The translations under genes were made by a program, and so were the position numbers. The notes below the pieces were generated by a model. The model saw nothing but the letters and a program-made list of their open reading frames with translations. It had not been told where the DNA came from and did no database searches. Positions 23,323 to 37,300 of a stretch of 64,000 bases of DNA are shown here, in pieces. Position 1 is the stretch's first letter. Every line of letters starts with the position of its first letter. This DNA comes from Bathymodiolus brooksi (lineage: Eukaryota; Mollusca; Bivalvia; Mytilida; Modiolidae), in assembly GCA_963680875.1 (NCBI GenBank), contig OY804584.1, forward strand, positions 95,996,031 through 96,060,030, given 5' to 3'.

Positions 23323-26202
23323 GTGAAATTATATCTAGTGTTGAGCTATACCGTTTTAATATAGGAAGAGGGTTATGTAGTGAGTAGGAAAAGTACACCT
23401 CAGTGAAATTATATCTAGTGTTGAGCTATACCATTTTAATATAGGATGAGGGTTATGTAGTGAGTGGGAAAAGTACACCTCAGTGAAATTATATCTAGTG
23501 TTGAGCTATACCGTTTTAATATAGGAGGAGGGTTATGTAGTGAGTGGAAAAAGTACACCTCAGTGAAATTATATCTAGTGTTGAGCTATACTGTTTTAAT
23601 ATAGGAGGAAGTTTATGTAGTGAGTGGGAAAAGTACATCTCAGTGAAATTATATCTAATGTTGAGCTATACCATTTTAATATAGGAGGAGGGTTATGTAG
23701 TGAGTGGGGTTAAGTACACCTCAGTGAAATTATATCTAGTGTTGAGCTATACTGTTTTAATATAGGAGGAGGGTTATATAGTGAGTGGGGTTAAGTACAC
23801 CTCAGTGAAATAATATCTAGTGTTGAGCTATACTGTTTTAATATAGGAAGAGGGTTATGTAGTGAGTGGGGTTAAGTTCACCTCAGTGAAATTATATCTA
23901 GTGTTGAGCTAGACCGTTTTAATATAGGAAGAGGGTTATGTAGTGAATAGGAAAAGTACACCTCAGTGAAATTATATCTAGTGTTGAGCTATTCTGTTTT
24001 AATATAGGAGGGTTATGTAGTAAGTGGGAAAAGTACACCTCAGTGAAATTATATCTAGTGTTGAGCTATACCGTTTTAATATAGGAGGAAGGTTATTTAG
24101 TGAGTGGGAAAAGTACACCTCAGTGAAATTATATCTAGTGTTGAGCTATACCGTTTTAATATAGGAAGATGGTTATGTAGTGAGTAGGAAAAGTACACCT
24201 CAGTGAAATTATATCTAGTGTTGAGCTATACCGTTTTAATATAGGAAGAGGGTTATGTAGTGAGTGGTAAAAGTACACCTCAGTGAAATTATATCTAGTG
24301 TTGAGCTATACCGTTTTAATATAGGAAGAGGGTTATGTAGTGAGTAGGAAAAGTACACCTCAATGAAATTATATCTAGTGTTGAGCTATACCGTTTTAAT
24401 ATAGGAGGAGGGTTATGTAGTGAGTGGTAAAAGTACACCTCAGTGAAATTATATCTAGTGTTGAGCTATACTGTTTTAATATAGGAGGAGGGTTATGTAG
24501 TGAGTGGGAAAAGTACATCTCAGTGAAATTATATCTAGTGTTGAGCTATACCGTTTTAATATAGGAGGAGGGTTATGTAGTGAGTGGGAAAAGTACACCT
24601 CAGTGAAATTATATCTAGTGTTGAGCTATACCGTTTTAATATAGGAGGAGGGTTATGTAGTGAGTGGTAAAAGTACAACTCTATGAAATTATATCTAGTG
24701 ATGAGCCATACCGTTTTAATATAGGAGGAGGGTTATGTAATGCGTGGGAAAAGTACACCTCAGTGAAATTATATCTAGTGTTGAGCTATACCGTTTTAAT
24801 ATAGGAAGAGGGTTATGTAGTGAGTAGGAAAAGTACACCTCAGTGAAATTATATCTAGTGTTGAGCTATACCATTTTAATATAGGAGGAGGGTTATGTAT
24901 TGAGTGGGAAAAGTACACCTCAGTGAAATTATATCTAGTGTTGAGCTATACCGTTTTAATATAGGAGGAGGGTTATGTAGTGAGTGGAAAAAGTACACCT
25001 CAGTGAAATTATATCTAGTGTTGAGCTATACTGTTTTAATATAGGAGGAAGTTTATGTAGTGAGTGGGAAAAGTACATCTCAGTGAAATTATATCTAATG
25101 TTGAGCTATACCATTTTAATATAGGAGGAGGGTTATGTAGTGAGTGGGGTTAAGTACACCTCAGTGAAATTATATCTAGTGTTGAGCTATACTGTTTTAA
25201 TATAGGAGGAGGGTTATGTAGTGAGTGGGGTTAAGTACACCTCAGTGAAATTATATCTAGTGTTGAGCTATACTGTTTTAATATAGGAAGAGGGTTATGT
25301 AGTGAGTGGGGTTAAGTTCACCTCAGTGAAATTATATCTAGTGTTGAGCTATACCGTTTTAATATAGGAAGAGGGTTATGTAGTGAATACGAAAAGTACA
25401 CCTCAGTGAAATTATATCTAGTGTTGAGCTATTCTGTTTTAATATAGGAGGGTTATGTAGTAAGTGGGAAAAGTACACCTCAGTGAAATTATATCTAGTG
25501 TTGAGCTATACCGTTTTAATATAGGAGGAGGGTTATTTAGTGAGTGGGAAAAGTACACCTCAGTGAAATTATATCTAGTGTTGAGCTATACCGTTTTAAT
25601 ATAGGAAGATGGTTATGTAGTGAGTAGGAAAAGTACACCTCAGTGAAATTATATCTAGTGTTGAGCTATACCGTTTTAATATAGGAAGAGGGTTATGTAG
25701 TGAGTGGTAAAAGTACACCTCAGTGAAATTATATCTAGTGTTGAGCTATACCGTTTTAATATAGGAAGAGGGTTATGTAGTGAGTAGGAAAAGTACACCT
25801 CAATGAAATTATATCTAGTGTTGAGCTATACCGTTTTAATATAGGAGGAGGGTTATGTAGTGAGTGGTAAAAGTACACCTCAGTGAAATTATATCTAGTG
25901 TTGAGCTATACTGTTTTAATATAGGAGGAGGGTTATGTAGTGAGTGGGAAAAGTACATCTCAGTGAAATTATATCTAGTGTTGAGCTATACCGTTTTAAT
26001 ATAGGAGGAGGGTTATGTAGTGAGTGGGAAAAGTACACCTCAGTGAAATTATATCTAGTGTTGAGCTATGCCGTTTTAATATAGGAGGAGGGTTATGTAG
26101 TGAGTGGTAAAAGTACAACTCTATGAAATTATATCTAGTGATGAGCCATACCGTTTTAATATAGGAGGAGGGTTATGTAATGCGTGGGAAAAGTACACCT
26201 CA
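23323..26202 (+). repeat. Tandem duplication, 1440-bp unit
   Basis: Eighteen monomers at 23323-24762 are repeated at 24763-26202. Each holds three 81-bp ggggttaag monomers and one 77-bp monomer, which cancel to exactly 18 x 80. Shared markers are ggaggaagtttatg, attctgtttt (near 23990 and 25430), ggaagatgg and aactctatg (near 24680 and 26120). About eight or nine single-base differences are visible, for example tatatagtg (near 23776) against tatgtagtg and gctagacc (near 23910) against gctatacc. Confidence 0.88.
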
Positions 26203-26521
26203 GTGAAATTATATCTAGTGTTGAGCTATACCGTTTTAATATAGGAGGAGGGTTATGTAGTGAGTTAGAAAAGTACAACTCAATGAAATTATATCTAGTG
26301 TTGAGATACCCGTTTTAATATAGGAAGAGGGTTATGTAGTGAGTAGGAAAAGTACACCCCAGTGAAATTATATCTAGTGATGAGCTATACCATTTTAATA
26401 TAGGAAGAGGGTTATGTAGTGTGTAGTAAAAGTACACCTCAGTGAAATTATATCTAGTGTTGAGCTATACCGTTTTAATATAGGAAGAGGGTTATGTAGT
26501 GAGTAGGAAAAGTACACCTCA

Positions 26522-26602
26522 GTGAAATTATATCTAGTGTTGAGCTTATACCATTTTAATATAGGAGGAGGGTTATGTAGTGATTGGGAAAAGTACACCT
26601 CA
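26522..26602 (+). repeat. 81-bp monomer with private gagcttatacc
   Basis: One extra T in gagctatacc gives gagcttatacc. No other copy has it. Because 81 is a multiple of three, it contributes to a 67-codon minus-strand open frame at 26395-26598 that has no coding character. Confidence 0.75.
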
Positions 26603-27562
26603 GTGAAATTATATCTAGTGTTGAGCTATACCGTTTTAATATAGGAGGAGGGTTATGTAGTGAGTGGAAAAAGTACACCTCAGTGAAATTATATCTAGTG
26701 TTGAGCTATTCTGTTTTAATATAGGAGGAGGTTTATGTAGTGAGTGGGAAAAGTACATCTCAGTGAAATTATATCTAATGTTGAGCTATACCATTTTAAT
26801 ATAGGAGGAGGGTTATGTAGTGAGTGGGGTTAAGTACACCTCAGTGAAATTATATCTAGTGTTGAGCTATACTGTTTTAATATAGGAGGAGGGTTATGTA
26901 GTGAGTGGGGTTAAGTACACCTCAGTGAAATTATATCTAGTGTTGAGCTATACTGTTTTAATATAGGAAGAGGGTTATGTAGTGAGTGGGGTTAAGTTCA
27001 CCTCAGTGAAATTATATCTAGTGTTGAGCTATACCGTTTTAATATAGGAAGAGGGTTATGTAGTGAATAGGAAAAGTACACCTCAGTGAAATTATATCTA
27101 GTGTTGAGCTATTCTGTTTTAATATAGGAGGGTTATGTAGTAAGTGGGAAAAGTACACCTCAGTGAAATTATATCTAGTGTTGAGCTATACCGTTTTAAT
27201 ATAGGAGGAGGGTTATTTAGTGAGTGGGAAAAGTACACCTCAGTGAAATTATATCTAGTGTTGAGCTATACCGTTTTAATATAGGAAGATGGTTATGTAG
27301 TGAGTAGGAAAAGTACACCTCAGTGAAATTATATCTAGTGTTGAGCTATACTGTTTTAATATAGGAGGAGGGTTATGTGGTGAATGGGAAAAGTACACCT
27401 CAGTGAAATTATATCTAGTGTTGAGCTATACCGTTTTAATATAAGAGGAGGGTTATGTAGTGAGAGGTAAAAGTACAACTCAATGAAATTATATCTAGTG
27501 ATGAGCTATACCGTTTTAATATAGGAGGAGGGTTATGTAATGCGTGGGAAAAGTACACCTCA

Positions 27563-30500
27563 GTGAAATTATATCTAGTGTTGAGCTATACCGGTTTAAT
27601 ATAGGAAGAGGGTTATGTAGTGAGTAGGAAAAGTACACCTCAGTGAAATTATATCTAGTGATGAGCTATACCGTTTTAATATAGGAAGAGGGTTATGTAG
27701 TGAGTGGTAAAAGTACACCTCAGTGAAATTATATCTAGTGTTGAGCTATACCGTTTTAATATAGGAAGAGGGTTATGTAGTGAGTAGGAAAAGTACACCT
27801 CAGTGAAATTATATCTAGTGTTGAGCTATACCATTTTAATATAGGAGGAGGGTTATGTAGTGAGTGGGAAAAGTACACCTCAGTGAAATTATATCTAGTG
27901 TTGAGCTATACCGTTTTAATATAGGAGGAGGGTTATGTAGTGAGTGGAAAAAGTACACCTCAGTGAAATTATATCTAGTGTTGAGCTATACTGTTTTAAT
28001 ATAGGAGGAGGGTTATGTAGTGAGTGGGAAAAGTACATCTCAGTGAAATTATATCTATTGTTGAGCTATACCATTTTTATATAGGAGGAGGGTTATGTAG
28101 TGAGTGGGAAAAGTACACCTCAGTGAAATTATATCTAGTGTTGAGCTATACCAGTTTAATATAGGAGGAGGGTTATGTAGTGAGTGGGAAAAGTACACCT
28201 CAGTGAAACTATATCTAGTGTTGAGCTATACCGTTTTAATATAGGAAGAGGGTTATGTAGTGAGTGGGGTTAAGTACACCTCAGTGAAATTATATCTAGT
28301 GTTGAGCTATACTGTTTTAATATAGGAGGAGGGTTATGTAGTGAGTGGGAATAAGTACACCTCAGTGAAATTATATCTAGTGTTCAGCTATACTGTTTTA
28401 ATATAGGAGGAGGGTTATTTAGTGAGTGGGAAAAGTACACCTCAGTGAAATTATATCTAGTGTTGAGCTATACCGTTTTAATATAGGAAGAGGGTTATGT
28501 AGTGAGTAGGAAAAGTACACCTCAGTGAAATTATATCTAGTGTTGAGCTATACTGTTTTAATATAGGAGGAGGGTTATGTAGTGAATGGGAAAACTACAC
28601 CTCAGTGAAATTATATCTAGTGTTGAGCTATACCGTTTTAATATAGGAGGAGGGTTATGTAGTGAGTGGTAAAAGTACAACTCAATGAAATTATATCTAG
28701 TGATGAGCTATACCGTTTTAATATAAGAGGAGGGTTATGTAATGCGTGGGAAAAGTACACCTCAGTGAAATTATATCTAGTGTTGAGCTATACCGTTTTA
28801 ATATATGAGGAGGGTTATGTAGTGAGTAGGAAAAGTACACCTCTGTGAAATTATATCTAGTGTTGAGCTATACTGCTTTAATATAGGAGAGTTATGTAGT
28901 GAGTGGGAAAAGTACACCTCAGTGAAATTATATCTAGTGTTGAGCTATACCGGTTTAATATAGGAAGAGGGTTATGTAGTGAGTAGGAAAAGTACACCTC
29001 AGTGAAATTATATCTAGTGATGAGCTATACCGTTTTAATATAGGAAGAGGGTTATGTAGTGAGTAGGAAAAGTACACCTCAGTGAAATTATATCTAGTGT
29101 TGAGCTATACCGTTTTAATATAGGAAGAGGGTTATGTAGTGAGTAGGAAAAGTACACCTCAGTGAAATTATATCTAGTGTTGAGCTATACCATTTTAATA
29201 TAGGAGGAGGGTTATGTAGTTAGTGGGAAAAGTACACCTCAGTGAAATTATATCTAGTGTTGAGCTATACCGTTTTAATATAGGAGGAGGGTTATGTAGT
29301 GAGTGGAAAAAGTACACCTCAGTGAAATTATATCTAGTGTTGAGCTATACTGTTTTAATATAGGAGGAGGGTTATGTAGTGAGTGGGAAAAGTACATCTC
29401 AGTGAAATTATATCTATTGTTGAGCTATACCATTTTTATATAGGAGGAGGGTTATGTAGTGAGTGGGAAAAGTACACCTCAGTGAAATTATATCTAGTGT
29501 TGAGCTATACCATTTTAATATAGGAGGAGGGCTATGTAGTGAGTGGGAAAAGTACACCTCAGTGAAATTATATCTAGTGTTGAGCTATACCGTTTTAATA
29601 TAGGAAGAGGGTTATGTAGTGAGTGGGGTTAAGTACACCTCAGTGAAATTATATCTAGTGTTGAGCTATACTGTTTTAATATAGGAGGAGGGTTATGTAG
29701 TGAGTGGGAATAAGTACACCTCAGTGAAATTATATCTAGTGTTGAGCTATACTGTTTTAATATAGGAGGAGGGTTATTTAGTGAGTGGGAAAAGTACACC
29801 TCAGTGAAATTATATCTAGTGTTGAGCTATACCGTTTTAATATAGGAAGAGGGTTATGTAGTGAGTAGGAAAAGTACACCTCAGTGAAATTATATCTAGT
29901 GTTGAGCTATACTGTTTTAATATAGGAGGAGGGTTATGTAGTGAATGGGAAAACTACACCTCAGTGAAATTATATCTAGTGTTGAGCTATACCGTTTTAA
30001 TATAGGAGGAGGGTTATGTAGTGAGTGGTAAAAGTACAACTCAATGAAATTATATCTAGTGATGAGCTATACCGTTTTAATATAGGAGGAGGGTTATGTA
30101 ATGCGTGGGAAAAGTACACCTCAGTGAAATTATATCTAGTGTTGAGCTATACCGTTTTAATATATGAGGAGGGTTATGTAGTTAGTTAGAAAAGTACAAC
30201 TCAATGAAATTATATCTAGTGTTGAGCTATACCGTTTTAATATAGGAAGAGGGTTATGTAGTGAGTAGGAAAAGTACACCTCAGTGAAATTATATCTAGT
30301 GTTGAGCTATACTGCTTTAATATAGGAGAGTTATGTAGTGTGTGGGAAAAGTACACCTCAGTGAAATTATATCTAGTGTTGAGCTATACCGTTTTAATAT
30401 AGGAAGAGGGTTATGTAGTGAGTAGTAAAAGTACACCTAAGTGAAATTATATCTAGTGATGAGCTATACTGTTTTAATATAGGAAGAGGGTTATGTAGTG

Positions 30501-32276
30501 ATTGGTAAAAGTACACCTCAGTGAAATTATATCTAGTGTTGAGCTATACCGTTTTAATATATGAGGAGGGTTATGTAGTGAGTAGGAAAAGTACACCTCT
30601 GTGAAATTATATCTAGTGTTGAGCTATACTGCTTTAATATAGGAGAGTTATGTAGTGAGTGGGAAAAGTACACCTCAGTGAAATTATATCTAGTGTTGAG
30701 CTATACCGGTTTAATATAGGAAGAGGGTTATGTAGTGAGTAGGAAAAGTACACCTCAGTGAAATTATATCTAGTGATGAGCTATACCGTTTTAATATAGG
30801 AAGAGGGTTATGTAGTGAGTGGTAAAAGTACACCTCAGTGAAATTATATCTAGTGTTGAGCTATACCGTTTTAATATAGGAAGAGGGTTATGTAGTGAGT
30901 AGGAAAAGTACACCTCAGTGAAATTATATCTAGTGTTGAGCTATACCATTTTAATATAGGAGGAGGGTTATGTAGTGAGTGGGAAAAGTACACCTCAGTG
31001 AAATTATATCTAGTGTTGAGCTATACCGTTTTAATATAGGAGGAGGGTTATGTAGTGAGTGGAAAAAGTACACCTCAGTGAAATTATATCTAGTGTTGAG
31101 CTATACTGTTTTAATATAGGAGGAGGGTTATGTAGTGAGTGGGAAAAGTACATCTCAGTGAAATTATATCTATTGTTGAGCTATACCATTTTTATATAGG
31201 AGGAGGGTTATGTAGTGAGTGGGAAAAGTACACCTCAGTGAAATTATATCTAGTGTTGAGCTATACCATTTTAATATAGGAGGAGGGCTATGTAGTGAGT
31301 GGGAAAAGTACACCTCAGTGAAATTATATCTAGTGTTGAGCTATACCGTTTTAATATAGGAAGAGGGTTATGTAGTGAGTGGGGTTAAGTACACCTCAGT
31401 GAAATTATATCTAGTGTTGAGCTATACTGTTTTAATATAGGAGGAGGGTTATGTAGTGAGTGGGAATAAGTACACCTCAGTGAAATTATATCTAGTGTTG
31501 AGCTATACTGTTTTAATATAGGAGGAGGGTTATTTAGTGAGTGGGAAAAGTACACCTCAGTGAAATTATATCTAGTGTTGAGCTATACCGTTTTAATATA
31601 GGAAGAGGGTTATGTAGTGAGTAGGAAAAGTACACCTCAGTGAAATTATATCTAGTGTTGAGCTATACTGTTTTAATATAGGAGGAGGGTTATGTAGTGA
31701 ATGGGAAAACTACACCTCAGTGAAATTATATCTAGTGTTGAGCTATACCGTTTTAATATAGGAGGAGGGTTATGTAGTGAGTGGTAAAAGTACAACTCAA
31801 TGAAATTATATCTAGTGATGAGCTATACCGTTTTAATATAGGAGGAGGGTTATGTAATGCGTGGGAAAAGTACACCTCAGTGAAATTATATCTAGTGTTG
31901 AGCTATACCGTTTTAATATATGAGGAGGGTTATGTAGTGAGTTAGAAAAGTACAACTCAATGAAATTATATCTAGTGTTGAGCTATACCGTTTTAATATA
32001 GGAAGAGGGTTATGTAGTGAGTAGGAAAAGTACACCTCAGTGAAATTATATCTAGCGTTGAGCTATACTGCTTTAATATAGGAGAGTTATGTAGTGTGTG
32101 GGAAAAGTACACCTCAGTGAAATTATATCTAGTGTTGAGCTATACCGTTTTAATATAGGAAGAGGGTTATGTAGTGAGTAGTAAAAGTACACCTAAGTGA
32201 AATTATATCTAGTGATGAGCTATACTGTTTTAATATAGGAAGAGGGTTATGTAGTGATTGGTAAAAGTACACCTCA
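27563..32276 (+). repeat. Three consecutive higher-order units, 1359, 1756 and about 1600 bp
   Basis: Each unit starts with the accggttta monomer (27563, 28922, 30678). Shared markers include catttttatatagg, the gggaataag 81-bp monomer (28347, 29706, 31462) and gaaaactacacc. Units 2 and 3 also share an S1 77-bp monomer with tgtggg, agtagtaaaag with ctaagtg, and gattggt. The first unit is shorter because two monomers are fused in register: tgagg...agtagg with cctctg near 28800 replaces the tgagg...agttag and ggaag...agtagg pair seen in units 2 and 3. Confidence 0.85.
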
Positions 32277-34272
32277 GTGAAATTATATCTAGTGTTGAGC
32301 TATACCGTTTTAATATAGGAAGAGGGTTATGTAGTGAGTAGGAAAAGTACACCTCAATGAAATTATATCTAGTGTTGAGCTATACCGTTTTAATATAGGA
32401 GGAGGGTTATGTAGTGAGTGGTAAAAGTACACCTCAGTGAAATTATATCTAATGTTGAGCTATACTGTTTTAATATAGGAGGAGGGTTATGTAGTGAGTG
32501 GGAAAAGTACACCTCAGTGAAATTATATCTAGTGTTGAGCTATACCGTTTTAATATAGGAGGAGGGTTATGTAGTGAGTGGTAAAAGTACAACTCAATGA
32601 AATTATATCTAGTGATGAACTATACCGTTTTAATATAGGAGGAGGGTTATGTAATGCGTGGGAAAAGTACACCTCAGTGAAATTATATCTAGTGTTGAGC
32701 TATACCGTTTTAATATTGGAGGAGGGTTATGTAGTGAGTTAGAAAAGTACAACTCAATGAAATTATATCTAGTGTTGAGCTATACCGTTTTAATATAGGA
32801 AGAGGGTTATGTAGTGAGTAGGAAAAGTACACCTCAGTGAAATTATATCTAGTGATGAGCTATACTATTTTAATATAGGAAGAGGGTTATGTAGTGAGTG
32901 GTAAAAGTACACCTCAGTGAAATTATATCTAGTGTTGAGCTATACCGTTTTAATATAGGAAGAGGGTTATGTAGTGAGTAGGAAAAGTACACCTCAGTGA
33001 AATTATATCTAGTGTTGAGCTATACCGTTTTAATATAGGAGGAGGGTTATGTAGTGAGTTAGAAAAGTACAACTCAATGAAATTATATCTATTGTTGAGA
33101 TACCCGTTTTAATATAGGAAGAGGGTTATGTAGTGAGTAGGAAAAGTACACCTCAGTGAAATTATATCTAGTGATGAGCTATACCATTTTAATATAGGAA
33201 GAGGGTTATGTAGTGAGTGGTAAAAGTACACCTCAGTGAAATTATATCTAGTGTTGAGCTATACCGTTTTAATATAGGAAGAGGGTTATGTAGTGAGTAG
33301 GAAAAGTACACCTCAGTGAAATTATATCTAGTGTTGAGCTATACCATTTTAATATAGGAGGAGGGTTATGTAGTGAGTGGGAAAAGTACACCTCAGTGAA
33401 ATTATATCTAGTGTTGAGCTATACCGTTTTAATATAGGAGGAGGGTTATGTAGTGAGTGGAAAAAGTACACCTCAGTGAAATTATATCTAGTGTTGAGCT
33501 ATACTGTTTTAATATAGGAGGAGGTTTATGTAGTGAGTGGGAAAAGTACATCTCAGTGAAATTATAACTAATGTTGAGCTATACCATTTTAATATAGGAG
33601 GAGGGTTATGTAATGAGTGGGAAAAGTACACCTCAGTGAAATTATATCTAGTGTTGAGCTATACCGTTTTAATATAGGAGGAGGGTTATGTAGTGAGTGG
33701 TAAAAGTACAATTCAATGAAATTATATCTAGTGATAAGCTATACCGTTTTAATATAGGAGGAGGTTTATGTAATGAGTGGGAAAAGTACACCTCAGTGAA
33801 ATTATATCTAGTGTTGAGCCATACTGCTTTAATATAGGAGGAGAGTTATGTAGTGAGTGGGAAAAGTACACCTCAGTGAAATTATATCTAGTGTTGAGCT
33901 ATACCGTTTTAATATAGGAGGAGGGTTATGTAGTGAGTGGGAAAAGTACAACTCAATGAAATTAAATCTAGTGTTGAGCTATATCGTTTTAATATAGGAA
34001 GAGGGTTATGTAGTGAGTAGGAAAAGTACACCTCAGTGAAATTATATCTAGTGTTGAGCTATACTGCTTTAATATAGGAGAGTTATGTAGTGAGTGGGAA
34101 AAGTACACCTCAGTGAAATTATATCTAGTGTTGAGCTATACCATTTTAATATAGGAAGAGGGTTATGTAGTGAGTAGGAAAAGTACACCTCAGTGAAATT
34201 ATATCTAGTGATGAGCTATACCGTTTTAATATAGGAAGAGGGTTATGTAATGTGTGGGAAAAGTACACCTCA

Positions 34273-34353
34273 GTGAAATTTATATCTAGTGTTGAGCTAT
34301 GCCGTTTTAATATAGGAAGAGGGTTATGTAGTGAGTAGGAAAAGTACACCTCA
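34273..34353 (+). repeat. 81-bp monomer with gaaatttatatc insertion (first of four)
   Basis: One extra T in the conserved A+T start (gaaatttatatc instead of gaaattatatc), linked to gctatgccg. The same allele recurs at 37307-37387, 43058-43138 and 46653-46733, spaced 3034, 5751 and 3595 bp. It marks one lineage of higher-order units in domain 2. The inserted base also creates a short minus-strand open frame at each site. Confidence 0.85.
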
Positions 34354-37300
34354 GTGAAATTATATCTAGTGTTGAGCTATACCATTTTAATATATGAGGA
34401 GGGTTATGTAGTGAGTGGGAAAAGTACACCTCAGTGAAATTATATCTAGTGTTGAGCTATACCGTTTTAATATAGGAAGAGGGTTATGTAGTGAGTAGGA
34501 AAAGTACACCTCAATGAAATTATATCTAGTGTTGAGCTATACCATTTTAATATAGGAGGAGGGTTATGTAGTGAGTGGGAAAAGTACACCTCAGTGAAAT
34601 TATATCTAGTGTTGAGCTATACCGTTTTAATATAGGAAGAGGGTTATGTAGTGAGTAGGAAAAGTACACCTCAGTGAAATTATATCTAGTGTTGAGCTAT
34701 ACCATTTTAATATAGGGCGAGGGTTATGTAGTGAGTGGGAAAAGTACACCTCAGTGAAATTATATCTAGTGTTGAGCTATACCGTTTTAATATAGGAGGA
34801 GGGTTATGTAGTGAGTGGAAAAAGTACACCTCAGTGAAATTATATCTAGTGTTGAGCTATACTGTTTTAATATAGGAGGAGGTTTATGTAGTGAGTGGGA
34901 AAAGTACATCTCAGTGAAATTATATCTAGTGTTGAGCTATACCATTTTAATATAGGAGGAGGGTTATGTAATGAGTGGGAAAAGTACACCTCAGTGAAAT
35001 TATATCTAGTGTTGAGCTATACCGTTTTAATATAGGAGGAGGGTTATGTAGTGAGTGGTAAAAGTACAATTCAATGAAATTATATCTAGTGATGAGCTAT
35101 ACCGTTTTAATATAGGAGGAGGTTTATGTAATGAGTGGGAAAAGTACACCTCAGTGAAATTATATCTAGTGTTGAGCTATACTGTTTTAATATAGGAGGA
35201 GGGTTATGTAGTGAATGGGAAAAGTACACCTCAGTGAAATTATATCTAGTGTTGAGCTATACCGTTTTAATATAGGAGGAGGGTTATGTAGTGAGTGGTA
35301 AAAGTACAACTCAATGAAATTATATCTAGTGATGAGCTATACCGTTTTAATATAGGAGGAGGGTTATGTAATGCGTGGGAAAACTACACCTCAGTGAAAT
35401 TATATCTAGTGTTGAGCTATACCGTTTTAATATATGAGGAGGGTTATGTAGTGAGTTAGAAAAGTACAACTCAATGAAATTATATCTAGTGTTGAGCTAT
35501 ACCGTTTTAATATAGGAAGAGGGTTATGTAGTGAGTAGGAAAAAAACACCTCAGTGAAATTATATCTAGTGTTGAGCTATACTGCTTTAATATAGGAGAG
35601 TTATGTAGTGAGTGGGAAAAGTACACCTCAGTGAAATTATATCTAGTGTTGAGCTATACCGTTTTAATATAGGAAGAGGGTTATGTAGTGAGTAGTAAAA
35701 GTACACCTCAGTGAAATTATATCTAGTGATGAGCTATACTGTTTTAATATAGGAAGAGGGTTATGTAGTGATTGGTAAAAGTACACCTCAGTGAAATTAT
35801 ATCTAGTGTTGAGCTATACCGTTTTAATATAGGAAGAGGGTTATGTAGTGAGTAGGAAAAGTACACCTCAATGAAATTATATCTAGTGTTGAGCTATACC
35901 GTTTTAATATAGGAGGAGGGTTATGTAGTGAGTGGTAAAAGTACACCTCAGTGAAATTATATCTAGTGTTGAGCTATACTGTTTTAATATAGGAGGAGGG
36001 TTATGTAGTGAGTGGGAAAAGTACACCTCAGTGAAATTATATCTAGTGTTGAGCTATACCGTTTTAATATAGGAGGAGGGTTATGTAGTGAGTGGTAAAA
36101 GTACAACTCAATGAAATTATATCTAGTGATGAACTATACCGTTTTAATATAGGAGGAGGGTTATGTAATGCGTGGGAAAAGTACACCTCAGTGAAATTAT
36201 ATCTAGTGTTGAGCTATACTGTTTTAATATAGGAGGAGGGTTATGTAGTGAGTTAGAAAAGTACAACTCAATGAAATTATATCTAGTGTTGAGCTATACC
36301 GTTTTAATATAGGAAGAGGGTTATGTAGTGAGTAGGAAAAGTACACCTCAGTGAAATTATATCTAGTGATGAGCTATACTATTTTAATATAGGAAGAGGG
36401 TTATGTAGTGAGTGGTAAAAGTACACCTCAGTGAAATTATATCTAGTGTTGAGCTATGCCGTTTTAATATAGGAAGAGGGTTATGTAGTGAGTAGGAAAA
36501 GTACACCTCAGTGAAATTATATCTAGTGTTGAGCTATACCGTTTTAATATAGGAGGAGGGTTATGTAGTGAGTTAGAAAAGTACAACTCAATGAAATTAT
36601 ATCTATTGTTGAGATACCCGTTTTAATATAGGAAGAGGGTTATGTAGTGAGTAGGAAAAGTACACCTCAGTGAAATTATATCTAGTGATGAGCTATACCA
36701 TTTTAATATAGGAAGAGGGTTATGTAGTGAGTGGTAAAAGTACACCTCAGTGAAATTATATCTAGTGTTGAGCTATACCGTTTTAATATAGGAGGAGGTT
36801 TATGTAATGAGTGGGAAAAGTACACCTCAGTGAAATTATATCTAGTGTTGAGCCATACTGCTTTAATATAGGAGGAGAGTTATGTAGTGAGTGGGAAAAG
36901 TACACCTCAGTGAAATTATATCTAGTGTTGAGCTATACCGTTTTAATATAGGAGGAGGGTTATGTAGTGAGTGGGAAAAGTACAACTCAATGAAATTAAA
37001 TCTAGTGTTGAGCTATATCGTTTTAATATAGGAAGAGGGTTATGTAGTGAGTAGGAAAAGTACACCTCAGTGAAATTATATCTAGTGTTGAGCTATACTG
37101 CTTTAATATAGGAGAGTTATGTAGTGAGTGGGAAAAGTACACCTCAGTGAAATTATATCTAGTGTTGAGCTATACCATTTTAATATAGGAAGAGGGTTAT
37201 GTAGTGAGTAGGAAAAGTACACCTCAGTGAAATTATATCTAGTGATGAGCTATACCGTTTTAATATAGGAAGAGGGTTATGTAATGTGTGGGAAAAGTAC

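Larger units (their letters stand above)
1..31479 (+). repeat. Array domain 1: mixed haplotypes with 81-bp GGGGTT monomers
   Basis: This domain is defined by recurrent groups of one to three 81-bp monomers in which agtgggaaaagt becomes agtggggttaagt (one base longer, with an extra TTAA site). Groups lie at 2478-2639, 3197-3439, 4715-4795, 6151-6231, 6949-7029, 7987-8229, 12215-12457, 12538-12780, 14935-15015, 19244-19486, 19567-19809, 21484-21726, 23643-23885, 25083-25325, 26763-27005, 28203-28364, 29562-29723 and 31318-31479. In the last three pairs the second copy reads gggaataag. A group is usually followed by a monomer with agtgaatagg and then by a 77-bp monomer with gtagtaag, so the groups travel as a cassette. 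Confidence 0.85.

Noticed and set aside
34146..34349. 67-codon minus-strand ORFs (also at 26395, 37180, 42931, 46526)
   Set aside because: Each covers a private or lineage-specific 1-bp insertion in the satellite that happens to restore a frame. The copies are identical because the DNA block was duplicated, not because of coding constraint.
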